The position numbers were made by a program, and so were the translations under genes. Source: Streptomyces coeruleorubidus (lineage in GTDB: Bacteria; Actinomycetota; Actinomycetes; Streptomycetales; Streptomycetaceae). From it: DNA of 64,000 nucleotides. This document shows, piece after piece, positions 26,843 through 35,705 of the stretch (positions are counted from its first letter, which is position 1; each line of letters opens with the position of its first letter). A model generated the notes under the pieces. That model had not been told where the DNA came from, did not search any database, and saw nothing but the letters and a program-made list of their open reading frames with translations. Location of the stretch: NCBI RefSeq assembly GCF_028885415.1, contig NZ_CP118527.1:5332001-5396000 (forward strand). Direction: 5' to 3'.

Positions 26843-28193
26843 CCGCCCGGAGGGTGATGGTCACGCACAGGCCGCCCCCGGGAGCGTCCGTCAGGGCCAC
26901 GGTCCCGCCGTCGTCCGTCGCCAGTTGCTTGACGACGGCGAGACCGAGACCGGAGCCGCCCTTGCCGGTCAGGCCCTGGCCGCGCCAGAAGCGGTCGAAG
27001 GCACGGGACTTCTCGGCGTCCGACATGCCCGGTCCCTCGTCCAGGACCGACACCCCCACCACATCGCCCAGGGGGTCCACCCGCACGGTGATCGTCCCGC
27101 CGTCCGGTGAGACCTCCAGGGCGTTGGAGAGCACGTTGTCCAGCATCTGGTCCAGATGACCGGGACTGGACAGCACAGACGGCCGGCCGTCGATACTCCC
27201 CCTGAGCGCGATGGTGACTCCGCGCTCGTCGGCGGCCGGTCTCCACACGGCGAGCCGCTCCCGCACGATGTCCAGCAGCGGGAGCGGCTCGGCAGCAGAC
27301 ACCTTGGCCTCGGCCCGGGCCAGCACCAGCAGGCCGTTGACCAGGCGGTTCATGCGCACGACCTCGGCGGTGGCCTGCTCCACGTCCTCCCGTACGAACT
27401 CGTCGTCCACACCGTCGGCGATGTTGTCCAGGGACAGCCGCAGGGCCGTGAGCGGGGTGCGCAGCTGGTGCGAGGCGTCCGCCACGAAGATGCGCTGGGC
27501 CGCGATCAGGGTGTCCAGGCGTTCCGCGCCCTGGTTGAGGGTGCGGGCCAGCGTCTGGGTCTCCGGCGGGCCCGTCACGGGGGAGCGGGCGGTCAGGTCG
27601 CCGTCGCTGAACTTGCTCGCCATGTCGTTGAGCTGGCGCAGCGGACGGGTCAGACGCCGCGCCACCCCCGCGCCGAGCAGGGCGGCCACCACGAGGACCA
27701 GCACCGCGAGGACCGCCCGGAAGCCCCAGATCGTCCACAGGCGGTCGGTCATCTCGTTCGTCGAGTAGACGATGCGCACGGCACCGACGGGGCGGTCTTC
27801 GCCGGCCGTCCTGGCGGGGACAGTGATCACCAGCTCGGGGCCCCAGATGAAGGAGGAGCCCCAGTCGGTCGTGGGCTTGCCCCGGTCGAGGGCCGTGGTC
27901 AGGGCCGCGTCCTGCCTCGGGCGGAGCAGGCCCGGCGCGCAGCCCGGGGCTCCGGCCACCTGGACGTCGCCGGGTGTCCCGGCGGCGTACGCGATGGCCA
28001 TCTTCTGGAGCGCCTCGCACGAGGTGGAGTCGCCGTTGGCCAGCAGCAGCGCCATGGTCTCGGCCTCGCGCACCACGGAATCCTCCGTGTCGCCCCGCAG
28101 CTGGGAGGTGAGCGAGAAGGCCACCGGCACCGTGAACAGGGCGATGGCGATCGCGACGAGGAAGATGTAGCTGCGGACGAGCTGGCGGATCAT
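26808..28193 (-). CDS. sensor histidine kinase, OmpR/EnvZ-type partner
   Basis: 461 residues. TM1 at residues ~8-28, an extracytoplasmic sensor of ~125 residues, TM2 (VLAVLVLVVAALLGAGVA), HAMP, HisKA (FVADASHQLRTPLTAL with phospho-His), and HATPase_c (NVLSNALEVSPDGG; DEGPGMSDAEKSRAFDRFWR; GSGLGLAVVKQL). The start ATG overlaps the response regulator stop (ATGA). The sensor region contains two cysteines about 15 residues apart. Signal unknown. Confidence 0.93.
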   Translation of the reverse strand: MIRQLVRSYIFLVAIAIALFTVPVAFSLTSQLRGDTEDSVVREAETMALLLANGDSTSCEALQKMAIAYAAGTPGDVQVAGAPGCAPGLLRPRQDAALTTALDRGKPTTDWGSSFIWGPELVITVPARTAGEDRPVGAVRIVYSTNEMTDRLWTIWGFRAVLAVLVLVVAALLGAGVARRLTRPLRQLNDMASKFSDGDLTARSPVTGPPETQTLARTLNQGAERLDTLIAAQRIFVADASHQLRTPLTALRLSLDNIADGVDDEFVREDVEQATAEVVRMNRLVNGLLVLARAEAKVSAAEPLPLLDIVRERLAVWRPAADERGVTIALRGSIDGRPSVLSSPGHLDQMLDNVLSNALEVSPDGGTITVRVDPLGDVVGVSVLDEGPGMSDAEKSRAFDRFWRGQGLTGKGGSGLGLAVVKQLATDDGGTVALTDAPGGGLCVTITLRAVSSRASSRSGG

Positions 28194-28924
28194 GAGGCGT
28201 CGCTGTCCGTGTTCGTGCCGCCGCCGTTGTCCTCGCCGCCGCCGTCCTGGACGATCTCCAGCCGGAAGCCGACCCCGCGCACCGCCTCGATCGTGATCGC
28301 GCCCGCCAGCTTCCGCCGCAGCGCCGCCACGTGCACGTCCAGCGTCTTCGTCGGCCCGAACCAGTTCGCGTCCCAGACCGCTTCCATGATCTGCTCGCGC
28401 GACATCAGCGCCCCGGGCTCCTCGGTGAGGAAGGCCAGCAGGTCGTACTCCTTGGGCGCGAGGGCCACCTCCTCGCCGTCGAGCCGCACCCGGGCCGCCT
28501 TGCGGTCGACGGTCAGGCGGGGGCCGTAGCGGTCGGGGCCTTTCTCGGGCGCAGCGGCGGCGGGGGTGCGGGGCTGCGCGCGGCGCATGACCGCCCGGAT
28601 GCGGGCGATGACCTCCCGGACGCCGAACGGCTTGGAGACGTAGTCGTCCGCGCCGATCTCCAGGCCCACCACCCGGTCGGTCTCGTCGCTGCGGGCGCTG
28701 ATCACGATGATCGGGACGTCGCCGCGCTCGCGCAGCACCTTGCAGACGTCGAGGCCGTCGGTGTCGGGCAGGCCGAGGTCGAGCAGGACGACGTCGTAGG
28801 GGTCCGTGTGGTTCAGCGCCGCCTGGCCCGTGGCGACCCACTCGACCTCGAAGCCGTAGCGCTTCAGGCCGCGTCTGAGGGACTCGGCGACCGGTTCATC
28901 GTCTTCCACCAGCAGTACGCGCAC
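28190..28924 (-). CDS. response regulator, OmpR/PhoB type
   Basis: 244 residues. Receiver domain (MRVLLVEDDEPVAESL; phospho-Asp in VVLLDLGLPDTDG; Lys in DDYVSKPFG) followed by a winged-helix C-terminal domain (APKEYDLLAFLTEEPGALMS; KTLDVHVAALRRKL; VRGVGFRLE). First gene of the two-gene operon with the kinase. Confidence 0.95.
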   Translation of the reverse strand: MRVLLVEDDEPVAESLRRGLKRYGFEVEWVATGQAALNHTDPYDVVLLDLGLPDTDGLDVCKVLRERGDVPIIVISARSDETDRVVGLEIGADDYVSKPFGVREVIARIRAVMRRAQPRTPAAAAPEKGPDRYGPRLTVDRKAARVRLDGEEVALAPKEYDLLAFLTEEPGALMSREQIMEAVWDANWFGPTKTLDVHVAALRRKLAGAITIEAVRGVGFRLEIVQDGGGEDNGGGTNTDSDAS

Positions 28925-29159
28925 AGGCGAACCCTAATGCTTGAAAGTTGGCTCACAGGGGCGAGCCCACGTGCGATTGTGACGCCGGGCACTTTCTCGC
29001 GTGGCCTGTGCCCAGATGGGCATGAGCAGCTCTGGACGAGTGCCCCGGAAATCTCAGCATGCGATATCGCGGAAGGGTTTTTCGGACGCTCGTTAGACTG
29101 AGCCGACCGCAGTACGAATGCGTATGAGCGGATAGAGACGGATTGAGCGAGGAGCGCAC

Positions 29160-30443
29160 GTGGGCCTTGTCGTGCAGAAGTACGGAGGCTCCTCCGTAGC
29201 CGATGCCGAGGGCATCAAGCGCGTCGCCAAGCGGATCGTGGAAGCGAAGCAGAACGGCAACCAGGTGGTTGCCGTCGTTTCCGCGATGGGCGACACGACG
29301 GACGAGCTGATCGATCTCGCCGAGCAGGTATCCCCGATGCCTGCCGGGCGCGAGCTCGACATGCTGCTGACCGCCGGAGAGCGGATCTCCATGGCGTTGC
29401 TGGCCATGGCGATCAAAAAGCTGGGCCACGAGGCCCAGTCGTTCACCGGCAGCCAGGCAGGTGTCATCACCGACTCGGTCCACAACAAAGCCCGGATCAT
29501 CGACGTCACGCCGGGCCGGATCAAGACCTCGGTGGACGAGGGCAACATCGCGATCGTGGCCGGTTTCCAGGGCGTCAGCCAGGACACCAAGGACATCACC
29601 ACCCTCGGCCGCGGCGGCTCCGACACCACCGCGGTGGCCCTCGCCGCCGCCCTCGACGCCGATGTGTGCGAGATCTACACCGACGTCGACGGCGTGTTCA
29701 CCGCCGACCCGCGCGTGGTGAAGAAGGCCCGGAAGATCGACTGGATCTCCTTCGAGGACATGCTCGAACTGGCGGCGTCCGGGTCGAAGGTGCTGCTCCA
29801 CCGCTGTGTGGAGTACGCCCGCCGGTACAACATCCCGATCCACGTCCGGTCCAGCTTCAGCGGACTTCAGGGCACATGGGTCAGCAGCGAGCCACTCGTT
29901 CAAAAGCAAGGGGACAAGCAGGTGGAGCAGGCTCTCATCTCCGGTGTCGCGCACGACACCTCCGAGGCCAAGGTCACGGTCGTCGGCGTGCCGGACAAGC
30001 CGGGCGAGGCGGCCTCGATCTTCCGCACGATCGCCAACGCCGAGATCAACATCGACATGGTCGTGCAGAACGTGTCCGCCGCCTCCACGGGCCTGACGGA
30101 CATCTCTTTCACGCTGCCGAAGACCGAGGGCCGCAAGGCCATCGACGCGCTCGAGAAGAACAAGGCCGACATCGGCTTCGACTCGCTGCGCTACGACGAC
30201 CAGATCGGCAAGATCTCCCTCGTCGGCGCCGGCATGAAGACCAACCCGGGCGTCACGGCCGACTTCTTCCAGGCGCTGTCCGACGCGGGCGTGAACATCG
30301 AGCTGATCTCGACCTCCGAGATCCGCATCTCGGTCGTCACGCGCGCCGACGACGTGCCCGAGGCCGTCCGCGCCGTGCACACCGCTTTCGGACTCGACTC
30401 CGACAGCGACGAGGCCGTCGTCTACGGAGGCACCGGCCGCTGA
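29160..30443 (+). CDS. lysC: aspartate kinase
   Basis: 427 residues from GTG 29160 after GAGGAG. Catalyses ATP-dependent phosphorylation of aspartate, entry step to Lys, Thr, Met, Ile and cell-wall diaminopimelate. Visible are [19 protein letters not shown] (substrate/ATP site), the [19 protein letters not shown] motif, and two C-terminal ACT domains for feedback control ([31 protein letters not shown]). An in-frame GTG at 29922 fits the internal beta-subunit start known in corynebacterial LysC. Overlaps asd by one base. Confidence 0.97.
   Translation: MGLVVQKYGGSSVADAEGIKRVAKRIVEAKQNGNQVVAVVSAMGDTTDELIDLAEQVSPMPAGRELDMLLTAGERISMALLAMAIKKLGHEAQSFTGSQAGVITDSVHNKARIIDVTPGRIKTSVDEGNIAIVAGFQGVSQDTKDITTLGRGGSDTTAVALAAALDADVCEIYTDVDGVFTADPRVVKKARKIDWISFEDMLELAASGSKVLLHRCVEYARRYNIPIHVRSSFSGLQGTWVSSEPLVQKQGDKQVEQALISGVAHDTSEAKVTVVGVPDKPGEAASIFRTIANAEINIDMVVQNVSAASTGLTDISFTLPKTEGRKAIDALEKNKADIGFDSLRYDDQIGKISLVGAGMKTNPGVTADFFQALSDAGVNIELISTSEIRISVVTRADDVPEAVRAVHTAFGLDSDSDEAVVYGGTGR
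29922..30443 (+). other. probable internal start for aspartate kinase beta subunit
   Basis: GTG 29922 begins the stretch [20 protein letters not shown], in frame with the full gene, and is preceded by AAGGGGA. It would give a 173-residue ACT-only polypeptide. In Corynebacterium the beta subunit starts at the equivalent position and pairs with the full-length alpha subunit. Here this is inference from position and ribosome site. Confidence 0.6.
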
Positions 30444-31519
30444 TGCCCGGTCTCCGACGGGCCGACCGGTCCGAGCGCCCGACGCTCGCCGTCGTGGGAG
30501 CGACCGGGGCCGTCGGCACGGTCATGCTCCAGATCCTGTCCCACCGTGCGGATGTCTGGGGCGAGATCCGACTGGTCGCCTCCCCGCGCTCGGCCGGCCG
30601 CAAGCTGGCCGTGCGCGGCGAGGAGACCGAGGTCGTGGCGCTCACCGAGGAGGCCTTCGACGGGGTCGACGTCGCCATGTTCGACGTCCCCGACGAGGTC
30701 GCCGAGCGGTGGGCGCCCCTGGCCGCCGCCAAGGGCGCGGTGGTGGTCGACAACTCCGGCACGTTCCGGATGGACCCGGACGTGCCACTCGTCGTGCCCG
30801 AGGTCAACCCGCACGCCGTCCGGATGCGCCCGCGCGGGATCATCGCCAACCCCAGCTGCACGACGCTCTCCATGATCGTGGCCCTGGGCGCGCTGCACGC
30901 CGAGTTCGGGCTGCGCGAGCTGGTGGTCTCCTCGTACCAGGCGGTCAGCGGCGCCGGCCGCGCGGGCGTGGCGACGCTGCGGCAGCAGTTGTCCCTGGTC
31001 GCCGGCACGGAGCTGGGGACCAGCCCCGGTGACGTGCGGCGGGTCGTGGGAGACAGCACCGGGCCGTTCCCGGAGCCGGTCGCGCTGAACGTCGTGCCGT
31101 GGGCCGGGTCGCCGCGTGAGGACGGCTGGTCGTCGGAGGAGCTGAAGGTCCGGGACGAGTCCCGCAAGATCCTCGGTCTGCCCGCCCTGCCCGTGGCCGT
31201 GACCTGTGTCCGCGTCCCGGTGATCACCACGCATTCGCTGACCGTGCACGCCCGCTTCGAGGGCGAGGTCACCGTCGACAAGGCCCGCGAGATCCTCGCC
31301 ACAGCACCCGGGGTCGTGCTGTTCGACAACCCGGCCGCGGGGGAGTTCCCGACCCCTGCCGATGTCGTCGGCACCGACCCGACGTGGGTCGGGCGGGTGC
31401 GGCGGGCGCTGGACGACCCGACGGCGCTCGAACTGTTCGTCTGCGGGGACAACCTGCGCAAGGGCTCCGCGCTCAACACCGCCCAGATCGCCGAACTGGT
31501 GGCCGCCGAGCTTTCGTGA
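30443..31519 (+). CDS. asd: aspartate-semialdehyde dehydrogenase
   Basis: 358 residues. The second step of the aspartate pathway: NADPH-dependent reduction of aspartyl phosphate. The N-terminal Rossmann motif is [12 protein letters not shown], the nucleophile is Cys139 in [13 protein letters not shown], and [10 protein letters not shown] and [17 protein letters not shown] match the dimerisation/catalytic domain. TGATG coupling to lysC. Confidence 0.96.
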   Translation: MPGLRRADRSERPTLAVVGATGAVGTVMLQILSHRADVWGEIRLVASPRSAGRKLAVRGEETEVVALTEEAFDGVDVAMFDVPDEVAERWAPLAAAKGAVVVDNSGTFRMDPDVPLVVPEVNPHAVRMRPRGIIANPSCTTLSMIVALGALHAEFGLRELVVSSYQAVSGAGRAGVATLRQQLSLVAGTELGTSPGDVRRVVGDSTGPFPEPVALNVVPWAGSPREDGWSSEELKVRDESRKILGLPALPVAVTCVRVPVITTHSLTVHARFEGEVTVDKAREILATAPGVVLFDNPAAGEFPTPADVVGTDPTWVGRVRRALDDPTALELFVCGDNLRKGSALNTAQIAELVAAELS

Positions 31520-31698
31520 CGTGCCGAGCCGGTGGCCGCCGCCGGGTTTTCGTGAGGTTGCCGAGTTTTCGGGAAGTTTCGGACGCGGAAAACCCCCGAC
31601 CGGTGTCATAGGCGGTTTGTAGGATCTGTGTACGACATGTGAGCCGGTCGATGGTCCGGACCACTTGTCCCGAACCCCATCGGCATCCGAGGATTTAC

Positions 31699-31734
31699 CT
31701 CCCCGCCCTCCGCAACCGTGCGGAGGGCGGGGAG
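31699..31734 (+). terminator. strong 15-bp-stem terminator between asd and the sigma-factor leader
   Basis: CTCCCCGCCCTCCGC and GCGGAGGGCGGGGAG form a perfect 15-bp stem with a 6-nt loop, followed by CGTCTTTGCGG. Very stable. Lies 180 bp after asd, so it probably ends the ask-asd transcript. In the ~450-bp gene-free stretch after asd, this hairpin and the paired hairpins just downstream are the only structure I see. Confidence 0.8.
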
Positions 31735-31772
31735 CGTCTTTGCGGTCGCCCTTCCGGGCCGTGGGACACCTT

Positions 31773-31812
31773 CAGGCGTGGGGACGCCTGGAACCGGGCG
31801 TGGGGACGCCCG
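31773..31812 (+). repeat. two successive GGGG-loop hairpins in the sigma-factor leader
   Basis: CAGGCGT-GGGG-ACGCCTG (31773-31790) and CGGGCGT-GGGG-ACGCCCG (31795-31812) are near-identical hairpins 22 bp apart. They share the core GGCGTGGGGACGCC. They lie 160 bp before the sigma-factor start and could be RNA stem-loops or a repeated protein site. Confidence 0.7.
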
Positions 31813-31970
31813 TTCACATCTGGACATAGGGGAAGAGCGGGACGCATGAGGGCATTTGATGCACCATCGGTTGTGCTGCCTGACGCGGGTAGACCTTCGG
31901 CGGCGAAGGTCGGCGTGAAAGTGATGCCCGGCACGTACAACCCTCACAGGGGTGAGCGTGTCCAACAGGC

Positions 31971-32645
31971 GTGGCAGAGGTACTCGACTTCAGCGCGGCA
32001 CGCGGCACGGTCCTTCGACCGCCCCGTCCGGCGGCTCTACGACCCCGCATGGCCGGTACTTCCGGTGGCATGCCGGTGATCGCGCCCGTGCCCGCAGCGC
32101 GGCCGGCCCGCATCCCGAACCAGCGTGACGGCGCCGAGGACGGTGTCGCGGCCGGGACCACGGTCGACCACCTCACCGAGACCTACCGCGCGCACTACCG
32201 CTCGCTGCTCGGTCTCGCGGCGCTCCTCCTCGACGACACGGCCTCCTGCGAGGACGTCGTCCAGGAGGCCTTCATCCGCGTCCACTCGGCCCGCAAGCGG
32301 GTCCGCGACCCCGAGAAGACCCTGGCGTACCTGCGCCAGACGGTCGTCAACCTGTCCCGTTCGGCGCTGCGCCGCCGCATCCTCGGCCTGAAGCTGCTGT
32401 CGAAGCCCATGCCCGACATGGCGAGCGCCGAGGAAGGCGCCTACGACCAGTTGGAGCGCGACTCCCTCATCAAGGCGATGAAGGGCCTGCAGCGCCGCCA
32501 GCGCGAGGTGCTGGTGCTGCGCTACTTCGCGGACATGACCGAGGCCCAGGTCGCCGAGACCCTCGGCATATCCCTGGGCTCGGTCAAGGCGTACGGCTCG
32601 CGCGGTATCGCGGCGCTCCGGCTGGCCATGGAGGCGCCGGTATGA
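31971..32645 (+). CDS. SigE-family ECF RNA polymerase sigma factor
   Basis: 224 residues from GTG 31971 (MAEVLDFSAARGTVLRPPRP). Region 2 is TYRAHYRSLLGLAALLLDD through EDVVQEAFIRVHSARKRV; region 4 is LQRRQREVLVLRYFADMTEA and ETLGISLGSVKAYGSRGIAA. An ATG at 32050 would still give complete sigma domains. The stop overlaps the next gene (ATGA), which is likely its membrane partner. Directs core polymerase to a small regulon, identity unknown. Confidence 0.88.
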   Translation: MAEVLDFSAARGTVLRPPRPAALRPRMAGTSGGMPVIAPVPAARPARIPNQRDGAEDGVAAGTTVDHLTETYRAHYRSLLGLAALLLDDTASCEDVVQEAFIRVHSARKRVRDPEKTLAYLRQTVVNLSRSALRRRILGLKLLSKPMPDMASAEEGAYDQLERDSLIKAMKGLQRRQREVLVLRYFADMTEAQVAETLGISLGSVKAYGSRGIAALRLAMEAPV

Positions 32646-33811
32646 GCGACGGCGCGCGCCGTGACGGGCGCGACCGGCACGAGCCCTTCGAGTGGCACGA
32701 GCCGACAAAGCTGCACGGGCAAGATCCGAAGCAATCGCACGCTGGGAACGGAACTGTGAACCACGGCCTGGACGAAAAGGGCCCCAAGGGGCTCGAGTCG
32801 GACGAGCTGGACCTGCGCAGGATGCTGCACGAAGCGGTGCAGGAGGTGGAACCGCGCGACGGCACGCTGGACTATCTGCGCAAGGCGGTGCCCCAGCGGC
32901 GGACCCGCAAGCGGCAGGCCGTCGTCGGTATGGCAGCCGCCGCGCTGTTCATCGGCACGGCCATCCCCGCCCTCGTGCACGTCTCCAACTCCACCGGCTC
33001 CGAGGCCAACCCGTCCGCGATCGGCCACGCTTCCGAGGCACAGGGCGGCGCGGGCCAGGGCAAGGGCCCGGACGGCGGCGAGAGCTCCGCGGGCGGCTCC
33101 CCCGGCAAGACCGAGGGCAAGGAAAAGGGCGAGAAGAAGCAGAAGGACAAGGAAAGCAAGGGCCCCGGCGCCTCGGCCGGAGCGTCCCAGGGTGCCGGCC
33201 CGTCCTCCACCGCCGCCGCGGGCATCCAGGCGTGCACCGCCGCCCAGCTCGGCCCCGCCGCCGGAAGCAGCGTCGCCCCCGACTCCACCGGCGCGGTCTA
33301 CGGCACCTTCCGTGTCACCAACGTCTCCGCGGCGAGCTGCACGGTCACCGACCCCGGCTCGGTGAGCGCGCTGGCGCAGGGCGCGGCCGACGTCAGCAAG
33401 GTCGGTGCGGTCCGGCACACGGCCGGGGACGCGGCGGCCGGCCTGCCCGACCCGTCCCTGGAGGCCACCCAGCTGGTGCTCTCGCCGGGAGCCGCCTACG
33501 ACGTGAAGTTCGCCTGGGTCCCCAGTGAGACCTGCCCCGCCCCCGGCGACCCCGACCCCGACCCCGACCCCACTCCCGACCCCACTCCCGACCCCACTCC
33601 GACGGAGGACAGCGCGGCCGCGGGCGGTACCTCCACCGGCGGCGACACGGGCACGGGCACGGCCCCGCAGCTGGCCACGGAGGACGGCACGGCCGACGGC
33701 AGCGTGGCGGTCACGTACACACCGGCCACCGGCTCGGGCGCGGGCTCGGTGACGGTGCCCAACGCGTGCGCGGGGACGGTCTACTGGACGGGCGTACTGG
33801 CGGCGTCGTAG
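32642..33811 (+). CDS. membrane-anchored extracytoplasmic protein coupled to the sigma factor (possible anti-sigma role)
   Basis: 389 residues. A ~100-residue cytosolic N-terminus contains LDLRRMLHEAVQEVEPRDGT, as in partners of SigE-type factors. One membrane helix follows (VVGMAAAALFIGTAIPALVH), a lysine/glycine-rich low-complexity linker, then a Cys-containing beta-rich outer domain interrupted by a (DP)n(TPDP)n spacer. ATGA coupling to the sigma gene suggests it controls it. No classical anti-sigma zinc motif (HxxxCxxC) is present. Confidence 0.75.
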   Translation: MSDGARRDGRDRHEPFEWHEPTKLHGQDPKQSHAGNGTVNHGLDEKGPKGLESDELDLRRMLHEAVQEVEPRDGTLDYLRKAVPQRRTRKRQAVVGMAAAALFIGTAIPALVHVSNSTGSEANPSAIGHASEAQGGAGQGKGPDGGESSAGGSPGKTEGKEKGEKKQKDKESKGPGASAGASQGAGPSSTAAAGIQACTAAQLGPAAGSSVAPDSTGAVYGTFRVTNVSAASCTVTDPGSVSALAQGAADVSKVGAVRHTAGDAAAGLPDPSLEATQLVLSPGAAYDVKFAWVPSETCPAPGDPDPDPDPTPDPTPDPTPTEDSAAAGGTSTGGDTGTGTAPQLATEDGTADGSVAVTYTPATGSGAGSVTVPNACAGTVYWTGVLAAS

Positions 33812-33822
33812 TTGTCCTAGCT

Positions 33823-33887
33823 GCGGGCAGTCGTGCCGCTGGGGCGGCACGGGTGGGCGCAGCGGCATCCCGCTACGCCGGGCTGCG
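33823..33887. repeat. dispersed ~65-bp GC-rich repeat, copy 1
   Basis: Begins GCGGGCAGTCGTGCCGCT and ends CTACGCCGGGCTGCG. It contains the hairpin GTGCCGC/GCGGCAC. A near-identical copy lies at 37748. Intergenic, between convergent genes. Confidence 0.85.
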
Positions 33888-33916
33888 GACCCACTGGGCC
33901 TCAGCAGCGACGCCGC

Positions 33917-34711
33917 TCACTTGGCACCGGCGTCCGCAGCGACAGGCTCCTCCTCCGGCACCAACCCCAGCTCCGCATCCCGCGCGAACTCCACTTCACG
34001 CCGCAGCAACCGGAACCACATGAAGATCACGAACCCCACGAAAGCGAACCACTCGGCGGTGTAACCGAGGTTCTGGAACGCCTTCAGGTCCAGCCCGGTG
34101 TCCGGCGGCGCACTCGCCGGCACCGCCTTCATCCCCGAGTCACCCTTCGCCAACGTGACCCACGCGTCGTACACGTCGTACGGCACCAGGTTCACCAAGG
34201 ACGCCGCACTGATCGCCGCGGTCTGCCCGGCCGGCAGCCCGCCCTGCGCACTCACGCCGTTGTCCCCCGGCGTCTCGGACGCCTGGAGCGCCCCCGTGAC
34301 CGTGACCTCACCGGCGGGCGGCGCGGGCGCCTTCGCCGCGTCGGCGGCACCCGGCAGCCACCCCCGGACCACCGGCAGCGCCTCGCCCGAGTCGGTGCGC
34401 AGCAGCGTCAGGACGTAGAAACCCTGCTTGCCGTCGAGCTCCCGGCCGGGCACCAGCAGCTGCCTGCCGTAGCGACCGGTCGCGGTGACCTGCTTGCCGG
34501 ACGTCGCCTTGGTCACCGGCAGCATCTCCCCGAGCGGCCGGGGCGCCTCGTGCCGGGCCTCGGCGACCTGCTCGGTGGCCGTGCGGTGGTCCTGCACACG
34601 GTCCTCGAACCGGCCCAGCTGCCAGGACCCCATGAAGATGCAGAAGGGGATGGACAACAGCACGAAGACGTTGATCCCCCACCATCGGGGCGTCAGCAGA
34701 AACCGGTACAC
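33917..34711 (-). CDS. SURF1 family protein
   Basis: 264 residues from GTG 34711. SURF1 layout: an N-terminal membrane helix (WWGINVFVLLSIPFCIFMGS) followed by WQLGRFEDR, a large outer loop (GFYVLTLLRTDSGEALPVVRGWLPG), and a C-terminal helix (WFAFVGFVIFMWFRLLRRE). SURF1 proteins help insert haem/copper into aa3-type cytochrome oxidase at the membrane. Confidence 0.92.
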   Translation of the reverse strand: MYRFLLTPRWWGINVFVLLSIPFCIFMGSWQLGRFEDRVQDHRTATEQVAEARHEAPRPLGEMLPVTKATSGKQVTATGRYGRQLLVPGRELDGKQGFYVLTLLRTDSGEALPVVRGWLPGAADAAKAPAPPAGEVTVTGALQASETPGDNGVSAQGGLPAGQTAAISAASLVNLVPYDVYDAWVTLAKGDSGMKAVPASAPPDTGLDLKAFQNLGYTAEWFAFVGFVIFMWFRLLRREVEFARDAELGLVPEEEPVAADAGAK

Positions 34712-34778
34712 ACCCTTACGGTACGGGGCTGCCGGGCGGGTCCGGCCTGCGGGGTCGGCACGACTCGGTACCGCTTCG

Positions 34779-35603
34779 TCAGTCCTTGCGGGCCCGGATC
34801 GAGTACATCAGCGGGATCCGCGGCCGGTCCGCCGGATAGCGGAAGTAGCCGTCCCGCCGCTCGAAGCACCCGAACCGCCGGAACAGCGAGACGTCGTGCT
34901 CGCGCAGGAACTCGATGCGCAGCCCGGCCGCCGCCAGCGCCGAGACGACCTCGCCGACCGGGTGTTGCCACTCCACGCGCCGGTTGTGGACGAAGTCGGC
35001 GCCCTCGGCCGCGTACGAACCCGGACTCTCCTCGATCCAGGCGTCACGGGCGAAGTAGTCGTACGTGATCCGCGAGCCGGTCTCGTCGTCGAGGACGTCG
35101 GTGAGCGGATGGAACTCGCAGAGGTACAGGAACCCGCCGGGCGCCACCAGCGAGGCCGCCGTCTCGGCCCAGCGCCCGATGTCGGGCAGCCAGCACAGCG
35201 CGCCGACGCCGGTGTAGACGATGTCGTACGACGGGTCCGGGACCGCGCCGGCCGCGTCGTACACGTCCGCCGCGACGAAGGCCGCCCGGTCCTCGCCGAG
35301 GCCGAGGTCGCGCGCGAGGCCGCGGGCGATGTCGACCGCCGGTGCGGAGAAGTCCAGGCCGACGACACGGGCGGCGCCGTGCCGGGCCCAGGAAAGCGTG
35401 TCCAGGCCGATATGGCACTGCAGGTGCAGCAGAGAGCGGCCGGAGACGTCGCCGACCTCGGCGAGTTCGAAGTCGCGCAAGGGGTCCTGGCCGGCCCGGA
35501 AGGAGTCGAGGTCGTAGAAATCGCCGGCGGCGTGCAGGGGGACGCGTTCGTCCCAGTGGGCGCGGTTGGCCTCGTGCCAGTCGGCCGGGGTGGGGGAGTA
35601 CAT
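34779..35603 (-). CDS. class I SAM-dependent methyltransferase
   Basis: 274 residues. ATG 35603 sits 9 bp after AGGAG; a GTG at 35612 directly on that site is less likely. Motif I for SAM binding is LLHLQCHIGLDTLSWARHGA, then VVGLDFSAPAVDIAR. Motif post-I through IV reads VAADVYDAA and YDIVYTGVGALCWLPD. Resembles small-molecule or tRNA-type Rossmann methyltransferases; substrate unknown. Confidence 0.9.
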   Translation of the reverse strand: MYSPTPADWHEANRAHWDERVPLHAAGDFYDLDSFRAGQDPLRDFELAEVGDVSGRSLLHLQCHIGLDTLSWARHGAARVVGLDFSAPAVDIARGLARDLGLGEDRAAFVAADVYDAAGAVPDPSYDIVYTGVGALCWLPDIGRWAETAASLVAPGGFLYLCEFHPLTDVLDDETGSRITYDYFARDAWIEESPGSYAAEGADFVHNRRVEWQHPVGEVVSALAAAGLRIEFLREHDVSLFRRFGCFERRDGYFRYPADRPRIPLMYSIRARKD

Positions 35604-35705
35604 GGGGGTCACTCCTGACCTGCTCAGAAGGGGGACCGGTGGAGGTTATCCACAGGCTGGGGACCTCGCCAGCGAATTGTCGGCGGGGGGAGGCACTATG
35701 GGGCC

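Noticed and set aside
31846..32079. ATG at 31846 opening a 77-codon frame (MRAFDAPSVVLPDAGRPSAA) overlapping the sigma-factor start
   Set aside because: Overlaps the well-supported sigma gene in another frame with no family recognised; could be a leader peptide but evidence is too thin.
33541..33600. GACCCC/GACCCCACTCCC microsatellite
   Set aside because: It encodes the (DP)n(TPDP)n linker of the membrane protein in frame; a coding repeat rather than an independent element.
32522..33868. Long minus-strand open frame opposite the sigma-factor partner
   Set aside because: Low-complexity G/V/R-rich shadow of the GC-rich coding strand with no motif or ribosome site.
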